From Fereydounia khargensis (Eukaryota; Basidiomycota; Ustilaginomycetes; Urocystidales; Fereydouniaceae), in assembly GCA_026413255.1 (NCBI GenBank), contig JAOCZO010000014.1, positions 186,001 through 250,000 on the forward strand: DNA of 64,000 nt. Direction: 5' to 3'. Within the stretch, counting starts at the first letter, position 1, and each line of letters opens with the position of its first letter. Positions 9,535-20,878 of the stretch are shown piece by piece. The notes beneath the pieces were generated by a model. That model was not told the DNA's origin. It saw only the letters and a program-made list of their open reading frames with translations, and did no database searches. Position numbers and translations under genes: made by a program.

Positions 9535-12500
9535 ATGCCTCTCGAACAGATCCGGCCCACCTTGGCGCTGGATCCTGAAGCTCAACCGCGCCAATGGTCT
9601 TCCTACAATGACGAAACATCATCATCGACTAGGCACTCACCAGACGAGCCTGCCGAACGCGCAGACTGGGACGAGGATGTCTCCCCTCCACGCCGCTCCC
9701 TCAGCACCCGCAAAAAGGAAGAGATGAGCCTTTCCAAGCTCGGCGGTGTTGGTGGCGTGACTCGCTCGGGTAGCTGGGGTCGAAATTCATCCATTTTGGG
9801 CTGTTCCAATCTCAGCCCTGGTGTTGATGCTAGCAGCATCACATCTGTTACGAGCAGCTCCAAATTCACCCGCTCTCCGCATCCTCTCTCTGAAGAAGAC
9901 GAAATGCAAGAGAAGGACGATGCTGTCCTGTCGAGACAAAAGCAACACGACCAAGATCACGGAATGGGATTCACTGCCCGTTCAATTGCCCGTGGCTGTC
10001 AATTCGGCAGTGGTTCATCCGGAGTGCCCTCGTCGTCATCCCGAACGTCTACGTCTTCCTCCTCAGCAGCCGCCTTCTCCTTGAGGTCTGTCTCCAACCG
10101 AAACTCAACTGGAAGCACATCAAGCAACTCGTCCATCCTGTCTCGGTCCACAGCCGAAGAAGAATCCGAACCCGTCACGCTCACTAATGCTGATCGGGAA
10201 GATGACTTGTCCACCGTTTCCGGGCGGAGATTTTGCAGCGACTCAACCAGCGACGTAGCCAGCACTGTCGGATGTTCAGAATCGATTTCAACCGGTGGCG
10301 CTGGTGCCGGGCAATCCACTCCAGATTATGGCAGAAGCACAAACACCCCGAGCGTGTTCAGCCTGCGAAGCCTCGGCTCGGGAGGCCAAGGAAGTATCAG
10401 CAGCACAGACCCAGAGCCTCGCGCGGAACATCAAGTCGCAGCGCTCCACCCACCGACATCCTCCACAGACGAGGCTCAGCAAACATCTTCATGGCAAGAC
10501 TCGGAATCTGGGAAAGCTCCACTGGACGGTACACCCGGGCTCAATCACGGATCGGATGACACAGTGACGGTCTCGGCCGCTACCATGCACACGTCGCCAG
10601 GAGATGGTGATACTGTCGATGAGTCGGACGCCCAAGTCTCTCCCAAAACCTTGAAACCGTCCGCACAGCTGACAAAGAGGGAAGCTTCACCAGTCAGACG
10701 GGATTCGACAAAGCCCCAGCAGAGCACCGAACAAGTACAATGGCCGCCACCCCCGAGGAAGCATTCGGGAGGTTTCATGCTCCGGTCCAGGTCACAATTG
10801 GCATCGCATGCAGGGCTCCAGATGACGTTCACGCACGGTGGTGGAGGTCGAGCAGCTGCACGCGACCGAGCTCGCGACCAGAATGCCTGGGACAATGCAC
10901 CTTTCAGTGTCCTCGAGGCTCGTCGAGCCGCGAATCTAGGCTTCGCCGTTTCTCAACCCTCATCTCCTGGTCTTATTGCTCAAGCCGACGCACCCAGTCG
11001 TTTCCCTGCTAACATGATCCTGACTAGCACCAGCCAGGAATCGGCAAAACCAGAGCCAGTCGAGACATTGATTCTGGACGATACAAATGGGAGTATCAGC
11101 AGTCCAGGCAACACAACGACTCCAGGCTTTGATGAACTCCATCGAACGGAATCGGATCCCACCGTCAGTTCGTCTTTGAGCGGCGGGTCGCTTGGCGGCC
11201 GAGGTCAACTGACCGATCCGTCATCAGTTGGACTTCCGGTGACTCAAGCTGTAACAGAGCACCGGGCCAGCACCGGCTCGACGATCAGCAGCAAGCCTCG
11301 GCTACACATTCCTACCATTTCTACCACAAGCTCTCGGCCTGTCATGTCAAGGTCGCCATCGATGCATGCCGCAAACGTTCTGCGCACCCCCACCACAGAG
11401 GAGTGGTCACGCTTTTTGGAAAGCCAGGGCGTGAACCTTCCATCTGGCAGGCACAGTCGCGCTGGAACTGCCTTCTCTGCCATATCGACAGGTCAACTTT
11501 CGTCCCGACTCACCCGGTCGGTCATCCCGGCCACCGGATCTAGAACTGATTTCGGCTCTGATCTTGGCGATGGCGATGATGACAATGACGACCTCGATAG
11601 CGACGATTCAGATGATGAGTTGTCTGCCGACTTGCTCGAGAAATTGAAGCAGCTGGGATTGAGCCGCGCTGCGAGTCGGGCAGGTTCAGTGTTAGGAGAG
11701 GATCTGGAGAGCCTGCACGAGGAGGAGGAAGAAGAAGAAGAAGAGGACGAAGCGGCACAAGACGAAGCAGACAAAGCCCGGCTGTCAAGCTCGGTCTCGT
11801 CATCACGACTGCATCGTCCCCTTCCTATTTCAGCGAAGGAACTCGCCTTCTCGCCGTCCTTACCGGCAGGTGGCTCTCCGCACACGTCAGGATCTCCTTC
11901 CACTGGAAGTGGATGGGACGTCACGCCACAACCGACGCCAGACAGAACGCAGACGATCCGCTCTCCACGAAGCAAACGTCCAACGCGCGAAGCCCAATCT
12001 CAGGCAATGCTGTACGCCACTGAGCATCACTCGGAGAGGAACATCAACGACTTTGTTATTCTGTCCGACATCGGCAGGGGCGCTTATGGTCTGGTGAAGA
12101 AGGCACGGATGAAGGACAGCAATGGAGCTCCTTCGGGCGATGAGGTGATCATCAAGTACATCATCAAGAGCCGTATTCTAGCTGATTGTTGGCGCCGTCA
12201 CCGAATCCTTGGTCCGATCCCTATCGAGATCCATGTCATGGATCAGCTGCGACGCTTGCCTTACGCTCCACCTCCGCATCCACCGCCGTGGTCACCGCGC
12301 AGAGCTCGGGTGCCAGGAGTCTATCCTCCCAGGGCTCCTACGGACTTCGAGCACGAAGATACCCGCCAAAACAGTGGAAACGGTGGCGACACTAGCAAAG
12401 ACAGCACTGATGTGTCCACCTTCTCCACGACCCTACCTACCTCTGAAAAGGGCATGTCGCATCCGAATATCTGCAAGATGCTCGACTTTTTCGAGGATCA

Positions 12501-13296
12501 CGAGTTTTACTACATGGTGATGCCGTGCTTTGGCACGGGTCAGGATTTGTTCGACTACGTCGAGAGCTCTCCCGCAGGACTGCATACGTTCCAGGTGCGA
12601 AGCATCTTTGGCCAGGTGGCTGATGCGCTGCGCTTTTTGCATGCCAACAACATTGTCCATCGTGACATCAAAGATGAGAATGTGATCCTTGATGGACAGG
12701 GCAACGCGCAGCTGATCGACTTTGGCAGCGCAGCGCACGTGCGCCCGGGACGTCTCTTTGACACCTTCAGCGGAACGCTCGACTACGCTGCCGCGGAGGT
12801 TCTTCGCGGCGAAAAGTATGCGGGTCCTCCTCAAGACATTTGGGCGCTCGGAGTGGTTGGCTACGTACTTCTCTGCGGCGAGTGCCCCTTCTGGAACGGG
12901 GAGGAAGCGATCCAAGGTCTCTCTGAGGGATCGCGTGCCGAGCAGACACTGCGTGAGCGCTGCCTGCTCGGTGCCGCCGATGGGAACGAGGGCCCGTCCT
13001 GCGAGTCGACTTTGACTACCGAACCTGAGGCGGAACATGGTGCGATTGATCCCGCATGGTCTCCTGACCGAAAGAGGGCGAGCGAAGAGCCCGACGGCGG
13101 CGGAAGGCTGGAAGACGCTGCTGACCTGATCGCACGCTGCCTTGAAGTGGATCAGGAGGATCGACCGACTGCAGAGCAGGTCTGCCAGCACCGTTTCCTC
13201 GCAGGTGGATCAGGCTGGACAGGCCCGCGCGGATGGCTCGCAATGGACGGGCAGAAGGAAGAACTGGCCCAAGCCGTGCCAGCAACGACATCGTGA
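9535..13296 (+). CDS. PAS-kinase-type (PSK1/PSK2-like) serine/threonine kinase
   Basis: Single exon, 1253 aa. Upstream in-frame codons to 9475 lack an ATG, so the start is 9535. Residues 1-830 are Ser/Thr-rich with no visible fold and an acidic run near 730-745. The kinase domain (about 838-1240) has the glycine loop IGRGAYGLV, lysine in VIIKYIIK, HRDIKDEN near 1041 and DFGSAA near 1060. SRILADCWRRHRILGPIPIE and LDFFEDHEFYYM closely match PAS kinases, which in yeast tune sugar partitioning and translation to nutrients. Two insertions interrupt it: about 70 residues before GMSHPNICKML, and about 65 residues after the GECPFWNGEEA segment. The usual APE is AAE. I cannot see a PAS sensor domain, so naming rests on the kinase domain alone. 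Confidence 0.88.
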   Translation: MPLEQIRPTLALDPEAQPRQWSSYNDETSSSTRHSPDEPAERADWDEDVSPPRRSLSTRKKEEMSLSKLGGVGGVTRSGSWGRNSSILGCSNLSPGVDASSITSVTSSSKFTRSPHPLSEEDEMQEKDDAVLSRQKQHDQDHGMGFTARSIARGCQFGSGSSGVPSSSSRTSTSSSSAAAFSLRSVSNRNSTGSTSSNSSILSRSTAEEESEPVTLTNADREDDLSTVSGRRFCSDSTSDVASTVGCSESISTGGAGAGQSTPDYGRSTNTPSVFSLRSLGSGGQGSISSTDPEPRAEHQVAALHPPTSSTDEAQQTSSWQDSESGKAPLDGTPGLNHGSDDTVTVSAATMHTSPGDGDTVDESDAQVSPKTLKPSAQLTKREASPVRRDSTKPQQSTEQVQWPPPPRKHSGGFMLRSRSQLASHAGLQMTFTHGGGGRAAARDRARDQNAWDNAPFSVLEARRAANLGFAVSQPSSPGLIAQADAPSRFPANMILTSTSQESAKPEPVETLILDDTNGSISSPGNTTTPGFDELHRTESDPTVSSSLSGGSLGGRGQLTDPSSVGLPVTQAVTEHRASTGSTISSKPRLHIPTISTTSSRPVMSRSPSMHAANVLRTPTTEEWSRFLESQGVNLPSGRHSRAGTAFSAISTGQLSSRLTRSVIPATGSRTDFGSDLGDGDDDNDDLDSDDSDDELSADLLEKLKQLGLSRAASRAGSVLGEDLESLHEEEEEEEEEDEAAQDEADKARLSSSVSSSRLHRPLPISAKELAFSPSLPAGGSPHTSGSPSTGSGWDVTPQPTPDRTQTIRSPRSKRPTREAQSQAMLYATEHHSERNINDFVILSDIGRGAYGLVKKARMKDSNGAPSGDEVIIKYIIKSRILADCWRRHRILGPIPIEIHVMDQLRRLPYAPPPHPPPWSPRRARVPGVYPPRAPTDFEHEDTRQNSGNGGDTSKDSTDVSTFSTTLPTSEKGMSHPNICKMLDFFEDHEFYYMVMPCFGTGQDLFDYVESSPAGLHTFQVRSIFGQVADALRFLHANNIVHRDIKDENVILDGQGNAQLIDFGSAAHVRPGRLFDTFSGTLDYAAAEVLRGEKYAGPPQDIWALGVVGYVLLCGECPFWNGEEAIQGLSEGSRAEQTLRERCLLGAADGNEGPSCESTLTTEPEAEHGAIDPAWSPDRKRASEEPDGGGRLEDAADLIARCLEVDQEDRPTAEQVCQHRFLAGGSGWTGPRGWLAMDGQKEELAQAVPATTS

Positions 13297-14682
13297 CTGA
13301 TGCTCACTCCCAAACAAACCGACCCTCTTTAGTCCTATAAAACAATACGAGAGACATTGTACTCTTTCTCTTCCAGCATATACACTTATGAGACGATGCC
13401 CTTGTATTTGCACAAAACGTTGACCCCTTTGTATCCCTAGCATCTTCCATCTTGCAATCTGTTATACTGAGTATCCGTCTCTGAAGCTACAGTATTTTCT
13501 CATGTTTGGACCCTGAAAGCAGTCAGTCACGTGTTCGTGGTGTCTGAGGTTGGCTCGCGTTTTGTGCAGCCAGCCCCAGCGGCCGACTGAGTTGCTGATG
13601 GTTGCTCACGTCGGGAGTCGGGGTTTATCGGTGCGGCGAGTGAGGGAAGAGCATGTGGATCGAATGAGAAAAATGCAGCCAAAAAAAAAAGAGGCCTGCC
13701 AAGCTAGAGGAGTAGCGCGCGCTCAGATGGGCGGCCCAGGCAAGCTGATGCACGCGCAGGGCTTGGCATGCAAGTGCTTCTCTCAGCGCGACTGGGCTAG
13801 TGCCGGGCAGATCCAGTACTGGCGAGGGAAGCGTAGTTTTGTCGTTGCCTGAGATCCGCCTCTAGGGAGAGCGATGCTTGGGCTCGCCAAGAACCAAGAC
13901 AAGCTCCCTGCTGCAAATCGCGCCTCTCTCCTCTCCTTTCTGCCCACGAGCTTGGCTCCCCGGCCGGCCGCACGCCTTCGCGGGAGTTTTTTTTCCCTTC
14001 CTCCCCGCACATGCTCGCTTTCTCGCTCTCGCTCTCTCTGACTTTGTCGTGGCCCTAGCCAGCCTTGTTAATGTAATCTGTTTGAATTCAAGTCAGGTAC
14101 GCCGGCTGGCCAGCCAGCCGAGCTATACGCAGTAACCAGTAGCAAAAGAGCAGCTGGAAAAAGAAAGGATAGAGAAGTGAGTGCAAGGCAGGCACTTTGC
14201 TAGCCGGACCTGGACTGGCCCACGGTATTGTCTGCACCTCTCACAGCGTGCCAAGCCCTTCCTGTCTGCCGGGCTCGCCTCGCGCAACACCGACTGTCTT
14301 TTCCTGTCCATCCCTCAGAGGTCGCATCGCTGGATCAAGAACAACCTTTTTCCCATGCTCTCTCGATGCTAGACAGTCATCTGTCATATACTGTACACCC
14401 ACCTCCCCTACCATCACTTCCCAACCCTATTCCTCCAGGGCTCGCCTCGACATCCTTCTCGACTTGCACTCGAGCAACAGCTGAGGCCTGACGACTCTCG
14501 CTCGACTTTGGCGCCTCATTCGCAACGGCCCAGTCTCTTGATCGCCTTGGACTCCTGAACCAGGCAAGCTGGACGCTCTTGCTGAACTACGTTGTTGTCA
14601 GCCTCCATTGTCTTGACGGCGGACGCTGCCAGCTCTTGTCCGGAGGTCCCTCTCTTCCAACCTTTTGACTTGCTTCTTCACC
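13297..14682. other. Intergenic region
   Basis: About 1.4 kb. It holds an A10 run at 13680, GC-rich simple sequence and a CT-rich leader (14200-14680) before the next gene. A TCACGTGT E-box-like site lies at about 13527. Small open frames have no recognisable features. Confidence 0.45.
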
Positions 14683-15522
14683 ATGGCCCCGGCACCCGCG
14701 GCACTCTCGAGCCTTGGCTCTGGCTCTCCTTCTATCTCCCCTTTCGCTATGGCCGCTCTTGGGCGTCGGCAACAGGTGGATGCGGTTTCGCCCCTCCGCC
14801 TCTCCACCAAGATGAGCGAGAGCGGCGACTTTAATGGCTCGTGTTCGTCCACTGAAGCGAGCAACATTACACCAGAGACGCCGCCTGGATCTTGCGCAGC
14901 ATAGTGAGTGGGACCCTGAGGCCAAAGTGTGAACATCCAGATTACAACGTACTCACGTCGTGTCATCGACTTGGAATTCACCGATCGACAGCTTTGCCGA
15001 TGTGACAGACTATTGCTGCGCTGCCGTGGGCGGCTACTACACTAATTTCACGATCGACTCGGCATCGTCAGAGATGGACGCCGCCTTCAATCACCCGATC
15101 TGTGTGACCTCAAATTACGCCGACAGTGAGTCAAAGGCAGCTTCGTTCGATGTCCAAGAACGGAGACTGACACACTGTATTTTGATGTCACAGTGTTCTC
15201 TTGCTATCAGTTCGTCACGGAGGAACACTGCTCTGGAACTACACCTGTCCCCTTTGGCGTGTGCAACCGGAACGGCAACGACACAAGCAATGCTCTTCAA
15301 AACTCTTCTGCATCGGTGCCGGCTCTCGCCACAAAGACCGCTCGTCTTGCCGCGTTAGGAATTGGAGCTCTTCTCACAGTCTCAGTGTTACTGGTACGTA
15401 TCACGGAATATCGCCATAGATTGTTCACGAGGAATGCTCATCAGCCCGCCTTTTACTTTACAGTAATCTTTGGCGTCCCTGCCCACCTTGCATTTACTCA
15501 ATGGAAGTGCAGGCAAGCTTGA
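14683..15522 (+). CDS. Small Cys-rich protein with a C-terminal membrane segment, spliced, unknown function
   Basis: Best model joins 14683..14903, 14992..15125 and 15194..15522, 227 aa. Both introns have GTGAGT donors and CAG acceptors and are 88 and 68 bp. The joined middle reads CAAYFADVTDYCCAAVGGYY, then NHPICVTSNY, FSCYQF, EEHCSG and GVCNRNGNDTSNA: about eight cysteines, N-glycosylation sites (NFT, NDT, NSS) and then a hydrophobic stretch ALGIGALLTVSVLL. This looks like a fungal surface protein with an outside Cys domain and a C-terminal anchor. A further GTACGT donor at 15394 with acceptor CAG at 15463 would end the protein right after the anchor (184 aa). No clear signal peptide at the N-terminus, so the first exon may be wrong. 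I do not know the family. Confidence 0.5.
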
Positions 15523-16292
15523 AGCTCAAGCTGACAGGCATTGCGCCTCTCGACTTCCGTGGTCCATCAAACATTGGGCACAACTGCTGTCGCCGCATGT
15601 TCTTCGCTCTGCGGAATGCCAAACAAGACGGGTGTCCCGATCACCTCACGCAAGTTTCTCTCAGGCAGAGACATGATTCGCTTTTCCTAGCAAGCATTAG
15701 ATACCCTGAGCTCAGCCTCACGAACTCAACCCCTGTGTAATCAGTAACCCCTTCCCCCCAACGGAGAGCAATTGATGATGCAAAGTACATGCATAGACAT
15801 GGATCGCATCGCATTCTGTATAATCACTGTGACCAAATCGATTGAATAGCTTTGCTCTACTTTTAGGCTTTACGACGACAGCTGAGCTTGGTCGCTGTCT
15901 GCCTATCCTTGCGGGTGTTGCTGCTGTTGCTGCTGTCTCTTGCCTGTTCCTGTTTGCTTGCTCTCGCCTGCAACGGGCGAGATTGAGGGAAGCAGTCGGC
16001 CAGCTCAACTTTTTTTGTATGTGGAGCGCAGCGCGACGCGTCTGAGCTTGCCTGTCTGCTTCCTGGTTTGGCTGGGGTTCCCTGCGCCGTCTAAGTCAGG
16101 CTGCGAGCTGGCTGGCCGCGCGCCGCAACAGAGATCAACACATGGCCTGTCACATTGGATTCCGCAGCTCCGTCAAACCTTCCCCCGTCTATCACTCCTT
16201 TCCATCCTACAATCTCCTACTCAGCATTCTAGAGAACCACTCGGACGTGCGGCGTCCTTTGATCTGCACCAACTTCAGCATCGATACTCGCC
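15523..16292. other. Intergenic region before the gamma-tubulin complex gene
   Basis: About 770 bp with no supported gene. It contains short CTGCTG/TTGCTG runs near 15915-15945 and a C/T-rich leader from about 16170. Confidence 0.45.
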
Positions 16293-19200
16293 ATGTCGTC
16301 CAGCCGCACCCCGGCTGCCTTTGGCGAGCGGGACGCGGGCAGAGCCACCTCCTCACGCTACCCAGCTTCGACTCCAATGACAGCCACTCCCGCCACCGCA
16401 GCCACTTCCACCAGCGAGTCTGACGTCGTGCGTGAAATGTACCGCATGCTCGGAAACCTCACCCGCTCCTTTGTCCCTGCCACCCGCAAACGCCGCGAAG
16501 AAACCTCAGAGGATAGGCGCGAACGTAAGGTACTCAAAGACCGCCTAGATGACGAGGGCTACGACATTGTAGAGATGAAGGAGAATGCCTCTCGCCCATA
16601 CGAGCCGCAAATCACAGAAATGATCAATCGAAAGCTCTCCAGGTGGGCAGTCGACGGTGGTCATGGCTCCACCGTCCGCTACTCGAACCTCGTCGCTCGT
16701 CTCAGGTCTCATCCGGATCGGCCCAGGAACCTCACTGCTATTCTCGACCTTCTCGAGCAACTCGCGTTCACCGCTGGGCCATCCTCTACCCTTCCTGAAG
16801 CAAGGTCAGCTCAGCGTCAGCCTTCTGTTGCCACCAAGTCGAGCTCGGATCGCATCCTTGGATCGAACGATTCAACTCCACAGCCTGCCAAAGACCGCGC
16901 CTTTGGTCGACCCTCACCCGACATTCAGAATCGTCCATCAACCATTGACACAGGCGATACCGACTCAGCGATTAGTGCTGCCAAGAGAGCGAAGGGTGAC
17001 AAAGCGGCTGTTTCTCCAGCTGATGGGCCTCTATCTGCAGCAGAGCTACAAAGTGAGGGCAAGCTACCCCGCAAGGCCCTCATTGAAAGGTGGCGAAATC
17101 GTCTTAATCAGCCAGAAGTGGCAGAGCAACTCCTTCTACGCGATGTCATCTTCATTCTGCAAGGTATCAATGGTCGCTTTGTCCGGTTCGAGGAGGAGTA
17201 TCAGCTTCCAACTCTCGAGGCCGGCGAGGGAGCGGAACCGGAAAAGCTTCTTCGGGTCGTGTTCAACGAACATCACGAGGGCCAGATCGCCCCGCCAACT
17301 CGTCGCATGATCCATCGCCTAGCGGAGCTGGGTCGACTCTATCGTCGTGTATCCGAGTTCTCCAAGGAGCGGACGGCCGCCCTGACCTCTGGTCTTATCA
17401 TGCAGAGCCTCTGTCACTTTATCTCGAATGAGCTGACAGGCTACTATCGCCTGATCGCAAGCCTCGAAGCCCAGATGAGCCATGGCGATCGAGGGCTTGC
17501 TGCTGCTGCCCCTTCTTCCTCTTCATCAGAGCCTTCTACTTACGTGACGCTCAAGCGCCTTGCGGTGTGGACCGAGCAGATGACCTTGCGGATGCGCCTG
17601 ATGAGTACAATAATCGAGAGCTGTAGACATGCTCATGGTGGTGCGCTTGTCTCCTTGATTCACTCGTATACCTTTCATGGAGATCCGTTCATCCGACAAT
17701 TCACTTCTCAGCTGCTTGACGAGGTCTCTAAACCGTTCTTTCACTCGCTCTCGCTTTGGATCTACGAAGGCGAGCTCCAGGATCCATTCGACGAGTTCTT
17801 TGTCGAGCTCAATGCGGATCCGAGCAAGCCTGCTCCCAGTGCCAACAAGGGAGGCAGTGACTCGATCGACATGCCGAGCTTTACCGATTTGGAGGCCGAC
17901 GCAGCAGCTCTGTGGCAAAACAAGTTCATTTTCCGCAAGCAAATGCTTCCGAGCTTCCTGGACGAGTCGTTCGGGCGCAAGATCTTTTCGACGGGAAAGA
18001 GTCTCAATTTTATCCGCCATAGCTGCGGAGATAGCGACTGGGTCGCCACTCGCGATGTGCTCGGTAGCTCTGGAAAGGACCTGCGGTACACGGATCTAGA
18101 GGGCCTTGAGCGCACGATCGATACAGCGTTCACCATCGCTAGCAAGAGACTGCTCGACATCTTTTTGGACAAGTTCAAGCTTCTGGATCATCTGCGCGCT
18201 CTGCGAGATTATTTGATGTTGTCGAAGGGTGACTTTGTCGACCTCTTGATGCAGTCTCTCAGCGGTAGCCTTAACCGACCTGCCAGTTCTTTGTTCCGCC
18301 ACAATCTGACTGCCTCGCTCGAGACGGCTGTGCGAGGGTCCAACGCCCAATTCGATGATCCGGACATCCTTCGAAGACTTGATGCACGTATTCTCGAGTT
18401 CAGTGCTGGTGATACCGGTTGGGACACGTTCACACTCGAGTACAAGGTGGACTCTCCGGTCAATACGGTGCTCGATACGCAAGCCATGATTGGGTACCAA
18501 ACCATCTTTGCCCACCTCTGGAAGATCAGGAGGGTAGAGCTGGCGCTTAGCGGCAGCTGGACCCGCCTTGTTTCTTCATCAAATGCGCTTCGTCGGATCA
18601 GGAACAAGGACGCTACCGGGAGAGGTGAGTCAACAGATTGACCTGTAATTGACCGACGTGCTGACTCGTTATCCACGGTTCCCCCAGAGCTCAACCGCGA
18701 ATCCCATCGAGCCATGGTCATGCTGGGCGAGATGGTGCAGTTTGTTCGTCAGCTGCAAGGCTTCTGCCAACTCGAGGTGATTGAGTATTCGTGGGACGAC
18801 TTGCAAACATTCTTCTCCCGCAGACAGGGTGATCTCGACGAGTTGATCCAGTCTCACCGTGCCTATCTCAATGCACTGATTGGCAAGGTCCTTCTTAGGG
18901 GCGGTAAGCGAGGCGCCCAGGTAGGTCGAACAAGAGAGTGATTGACTTTCCAAGATAGCCCTGACTGATCCGCTCCTCTGATCTGCTGCATCATAGGATT
19001 ACCTTGCCGGGGAGCTTCGAGGACAGCTAGATACGATACTTGCGTTTTCCATTGCTGCGGACGACCTGTCTCACCTGATCATTGGCGAGCTTGCTAGACA
19101 TGACATTGATACTGTGAGTGTTGTCAGAAATCCCGCATAAGGGCTGGATCATGGATGCTCAAACAGCTCGGTGTGTTTGCTTTGTAGGCGTCGGAGCGTC

Positions 19201-19621
19201 AACCACGGACGGGGGCCCGCACAAGAACGTCGTCACGGCCGCAGGCACCAGTGGGGCTCAACCTTCCTCCCGCAGATCCAGCAGCGGTTCCGCACATCGC
19301 GCAGCGACTGCGAGCACAGTCGCTCATGTTCCAAGAAAGAATGCAGCTGATCGTGACGGCGCTTGAGAAGCATGCGAACCTAACAGTGCGCGACTTGGGG
19401 GTAAGTCGGATCCGGGATTGGGAAGAATTGCGCAAGGAGATGACACTGACACCTTGTGTTCGTGTTGCATGATTCAGAGCCGTCTCAACTTTAATGTGCA
19501 CTACGAGACACTCCGAAAGGATTCGCAACGGCGGAGAGAGACGTCCAGTCAAGGGGGCGCGGCGACGACATCGGGGGCACAGCAATCAGAGGGTGCGAAT
19601 CCACCAGCTCAAGAGGCGTGA
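16293..19621 (+). CDS. Gamma-tubulin complex component 3 (GCP3/Spc98), five exons
   Basis: Joined 16293..18624, 18688..18920, 18997..19113, 19188..19400 and 19478..19621, 1012 aa. GCP3 pairs with GCP2 and gamma-tubulin to nucleate microtubules at the spindle pole. The grip1 half begins near residue 285 with LLRDVIFILQGINGRFVRF; later blocks include LKRLAVWTEQMTLRMRLM, LWIYEGELQDPFDEFFV, GKSLNFIRHSC and LLDHLRALRDYLMLSKGDF, and in grip2 TASLETAVRGSNAQFDDP and GDTGWDTFTLEY. After splicing the tail reads SRLNFNVHYETLRKD, the usual GCP3 end. All junctions are GT-AG and keep frame. Matches to GCP3 are clearer than to GCP2. Low-complexity sequence at residues 175-265 separates the N-terminal segment from grip1. 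Confidence 0.94.
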
Positions 19622-20847
19622 CCTACTTGCGGCTCATTCAATTTGACAGGACGCGATGCACGGAACGGTCGGCCACTGGAAAGTGTTAGCGCTTGGGAAA
19701 CTGTGGCGTGAGCCACGGTGCGCTCGAGTTGACATGGGTGAGACCGACGCCGACGGGGACAGAAAGAACGCGTTCGGTGTCTCAGTGGAAAACAAAGCCC
19801 GCCACGGACGGTGATATTGTGGGTTGCACCTGACTGCTGTCCAGAGAGTCGATTGCGCCCTCGGATGGCCACGCATGTGAGCAACGCGCAGGATGCTTCT
19901 GTTTTGTTTCTACTGTACTGTGTGCGCGGACAGGTTGCAGGAAGAGAGGATCATGAACAAAGGGATACTAGACATGTTTGAGCTCCGACCCGCTGCTACC
20001 ATACTGGGAGGGTGAATCTGCCGAACCGAGTGTGTTCCCACAGCGGTGGGACCCGCATGTCGCTTGATAATGAAGTCGGGTCGGCATTGTGTGTATGAGG
20101 TGTGCGCGAGGGTGTGACTGACTTGCGCTGGCTGGAGGCGCATGCGCGTTGACACGAGCGAGCGAGATGGGGGACACGCTAGCGGGGGAGGCGCTCGCTG
20201 GTAACGCGCCGTCGCAAGCGAGTGAGAGCGAATGGCACCCAACGCTCACGGTCGCAGCCAAGCAGCTTTCTTTGCTCGCTCTGTTCCATCGCCGCTGCAG
20301 CCAACGAAGTGACTCGCCTCCGCACTCTCATTTTTTAAAGTCAAAGCGGTTACTGCTCGTGTGTGGCATTTTTCCAACGTTTGTTTGTTATAGCGGCTAG
20401 CGCAGCGCTTCCATGTCTGCTGTCCGCGATGCATGCCGAGACGAAAGTCGGAAGAACACCGGTGCTGGATGTGCACATACCTGATGGGCTTAGTACTGTA
20501 CTGTACTGTACAGTGTTGTATGCGTCCCTTTTGATGTACAGTACTGCACTGCACTGTAGCTTTAGCGCGAGATGGACAGGACGCAGATCAGCCAATAAGC
20601 GTCATCACTGAAAGTCAGAATGATGTGTACCGCTCTGTAACACACAACTTGGGCCAAAACAAGGCTGTAACTTGGACGAGGGTGGCTAGCTGGTGGCTTG
20701 GGTGGCTGGCTGGATGGCCAAGACCAACCAAGAAGCAAGGTCCCCGCCCGCCTACCGTTGCTCCCGATCAGCCAGCCAGCCGAAGCTGGGCAAGGCGAAC
20801 AGGAGCGACTGAGACTGGAGACTGAGACACACCTGCGAGAGAAAAAG

Positions 20848-20878
<31 letters not shown>

